A stretch of DNA of 12,923 nt from an uncultured Acholeplasmataceae bacterium (GTDB taxonomy: Bacteria > Bacillota_I > Bacilli_A > Acholeplasmatales > Acholeplasmataceae). Under the pieces are notes generated by a model. It was given only the letters and a program-made list of their open reading frames with translations, did not search any database and was not told the DNA's origin. Positions 11,921 to 12,923 of the stretch are shown here, piece after piece. Position numbers and translations under genes: made by a program. The stretch covers positions 1-12,923 of the forward strand of contig CALKAH010000195.1 of assembly GCA_937983315.1 (NCBI GenBank), in the 5' to 3' direction. The stretch's first letter is position 1. Every line of letters starts with the position of its first letter.

Positions 11921-12923
11921 ATGGATCAAGCATTACTCGTAGGTTTAGCCTACAAACATTCGTACGAAGAGACGATGGATTCACTCGTTGAGCTCGAGCA
12001 TTTAGCAGAAGCGCTCAACATTCAAACCAAGGACAAAGTTGTCCAAAATGCAAAAGAAATAACACCCCGAACCTATATTGGTACAGGTAAAGTTCAAGAA
12101 GTTAAGAAGATGATTGAAGTACTCGATATTGATATCGTGATTTTTGACGATACGTTATCGCCAGCACAGGTCAAGAACCTTGAAAAAGAACTTGATACTC
12201 AAGTGATTGATCGAAGTTTCTTGATTCTTTCCATCTTCGCAGAACGGGCACAATCAAAAGAAGCTGTACTTGAAGTTGCACTCGCTCAAAAGATGTATCT
12301 TCTGCCTCGCTTAATAGGGATGAGCCAATCACTTTCTAGACAAGGTGGTGGATCATTTAATGCTAAAGGCCCCGGTGAAACAAAACTTGAACTTGATCGT
12401 AGACGCTTATCAGAAGAAATCACGTTTATCAAACGCGAACTGGAAAAGATCAAAGAAGAAAAAATGATTTCAAGAAAACAGAGACTGAGAAACCGGATTC
12501 CTGTTGTTGCCTTAGTTGGATACACAAATGCGGGTAAGTCATCAATTATGAACTCACTATCTCGTTATTTGAAACATGACTCAGAACCTGTTCTTGAAAA
12601 GGATATGCTGTTCGCAACCCTTGATACAAAAGCAAAGCGACTGCAAAAAGAAAACTATCCACCTTTTATCTTGATTGATACAGTTGGATTTGTATCCAAA
12701 CTCCCCCATGAACTTGTGAATAGTTTCGAATCAACACTAAGTGATGTTGTCGGTGCAGATTTATTACTACATATCGTTGATGGTGCATACTTTAACCCAA
12801 AACAGATTGAAACAACAAAAGAGGTTCTTCAAAAAATTGGAGCATCACATATTGAACGTTTGCTTGTGCTGACAAAAAAGGAAATTGCTTTATCTGTACC
12901 AGATTTAAATGAAGACTATGTGT
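11921..12923 (+). CDS. hflX: Ribosome-splitting GTPase HflX, 3' end beyond the window
   Basis: 334 complete codons are visible of an expected ~420. HflX binds the 50S exit region, splits stalled 70S ribosomes after heat or antibiotic stress, and is active with GTP or ATP. The N-terminal domain (1-~195) has TYIGTGKVQEV, FDDTLSPAQVKNLEKEL and the signature GPGETKLELDRR at 150-161, followed by a basic helical linker. The G domain starts near 195: G1 GYTNAGKS at 200-207, G3 DTVGF at 253-257. G4 reads TKKE at 318-321 instead of the usual NKxD. The ATG at 11921 has AGAGGA 4 bases upstream; in-frame ATGs at 11882, 11891 and 11894 lack a good site. Confidence 0.95.
   Translation, partial: MDQALLVGLAYKHSYEETMDSLVELEHLAEALNIQTKDKVVQNAKEITPRTYIGTGKVQEVKKMIEVLDIDIVIFDDTLSPAQVKNLEKELDTQVIDRSFLILSIFAERAQSKEAVLEVALAQKMYLLPRLIGMSQSLSRQGGGSFNAKGPGETKLELDRRRLSEEITFIKRELEKIKEEKMISRKQRLRNRIPVVALVGYTNAGKSSIMNSLSRYLKHDSEPVLEKDMLFATLDTKAKRLQKENYPPFILIDTVGFVSKLPHELVNSFESTLSDVVGADLLLHIVDGAYFNPKQIETTKEVLQKIGASHIERLLVLTKKEIALSVPDLNEDYV

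Noticed and set aside
12286..12525. 79-codon minus-strand frame
   Set aside because: It is antisense to the conserved HflX signature and P-loop region, which explain the sequence.

Overview
The window is a stretch of low-GC Bacillota-type chromosome, carried on what looks like the end of a draft contig. Bases 1-51 are not genomic: they match an Illumina index adapter, so the biological sequence starts at about base 52. The gene content suggests a small-genome Firmicute, possibly of the Erysipelotrichia. The reasons are the clustered tsaE-tsaB-rimI-tsaD genes, a CdaA-type diadenylate cyclase, a YutD-family protein, the MEP isoprenoid pathway, strong AAGGAGG-like ribosome binding sites, and standard-code use of TGA as a stop. 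The lineage is inferred from gene order and style, not from a search.

Layout. (1) 52-1212, minus: the 5' part of a membrane-anchored protein of unknown function, cut by the adapter. (2) 1213-1416: a divergent promoter region with a 10-bp palindrome. (3) 1417-1644, plus: a 75-residue protein with two membrane helices. It converges on the next operon, and the two terminators sit in or beside the 3' end of tsaD. (4) 5768 down to 1648, minus: one tightly coupled operon of S1-domain RNA-binding protein, pgi, tsaE, tsaB, rimI and tsaD. It has an extended -10 promoter at 5788-5796 and a terminator at 1634-1658. Three of the six genes (tsaE, tsaB, tsaD) make the t6A modification of tRNA. (5) 6713-5871, minus: a DegV/FakB-type fatty-acid-binding protein, apparently transcribed alone with its own promoter and a strong terminator. 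(6) 7076-6846, minus: a small NifU C-terminal-domain Fe-S protein with its own sigma-A-like promoter and a strong terminator. (7) 11600 down to 7131, minus: an operon of cdaA, a 60-residue single-helix protein, a membrane PAS-PAS protein with a degenerate GGDEF domain, 5-formyl-THF cyclo-ligase, a fused ispDF, and a yutD-family gene. (8) 11601-11920: a 320-base divergent region with the cdaA promoter, a good hflX promoter, inverted repeats, an 11-codon leader ORF with a near-ideal Shine-Dalgarno, and a long stem-loop starting just after the leader stop codon. (9) 11921 to the window end, plus: the first 334 codons of the ribosome-splitting GTPase HflX.

How the parts fit. Apart from the unknowns, the window is housekeeping: translation quality (tsaEBD, rimI, hflX, the S1 protein), c-di-AMP signalling (cdaA), isoprenoid precursors (ispDF), folate salvage, Fe-S handling and glycolysis. 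The parts most worth a second look are the hflX leader, which resembles a translation-coupled regulatory leader, and the cdaA operon. In that operon the usual partner CdaR (YbbR domain) is absent immediately downstream. Its place is taken by a tiny membrane protein and a GdpP-like sensor region that lacks the DHH/DHHA1 phosphodiesterase part.

No tRNA, rRNA, CRISPR array, insertion sequence or phage gene was seen. The only gap over 300 bases between main genes is 11601-11920, described above.
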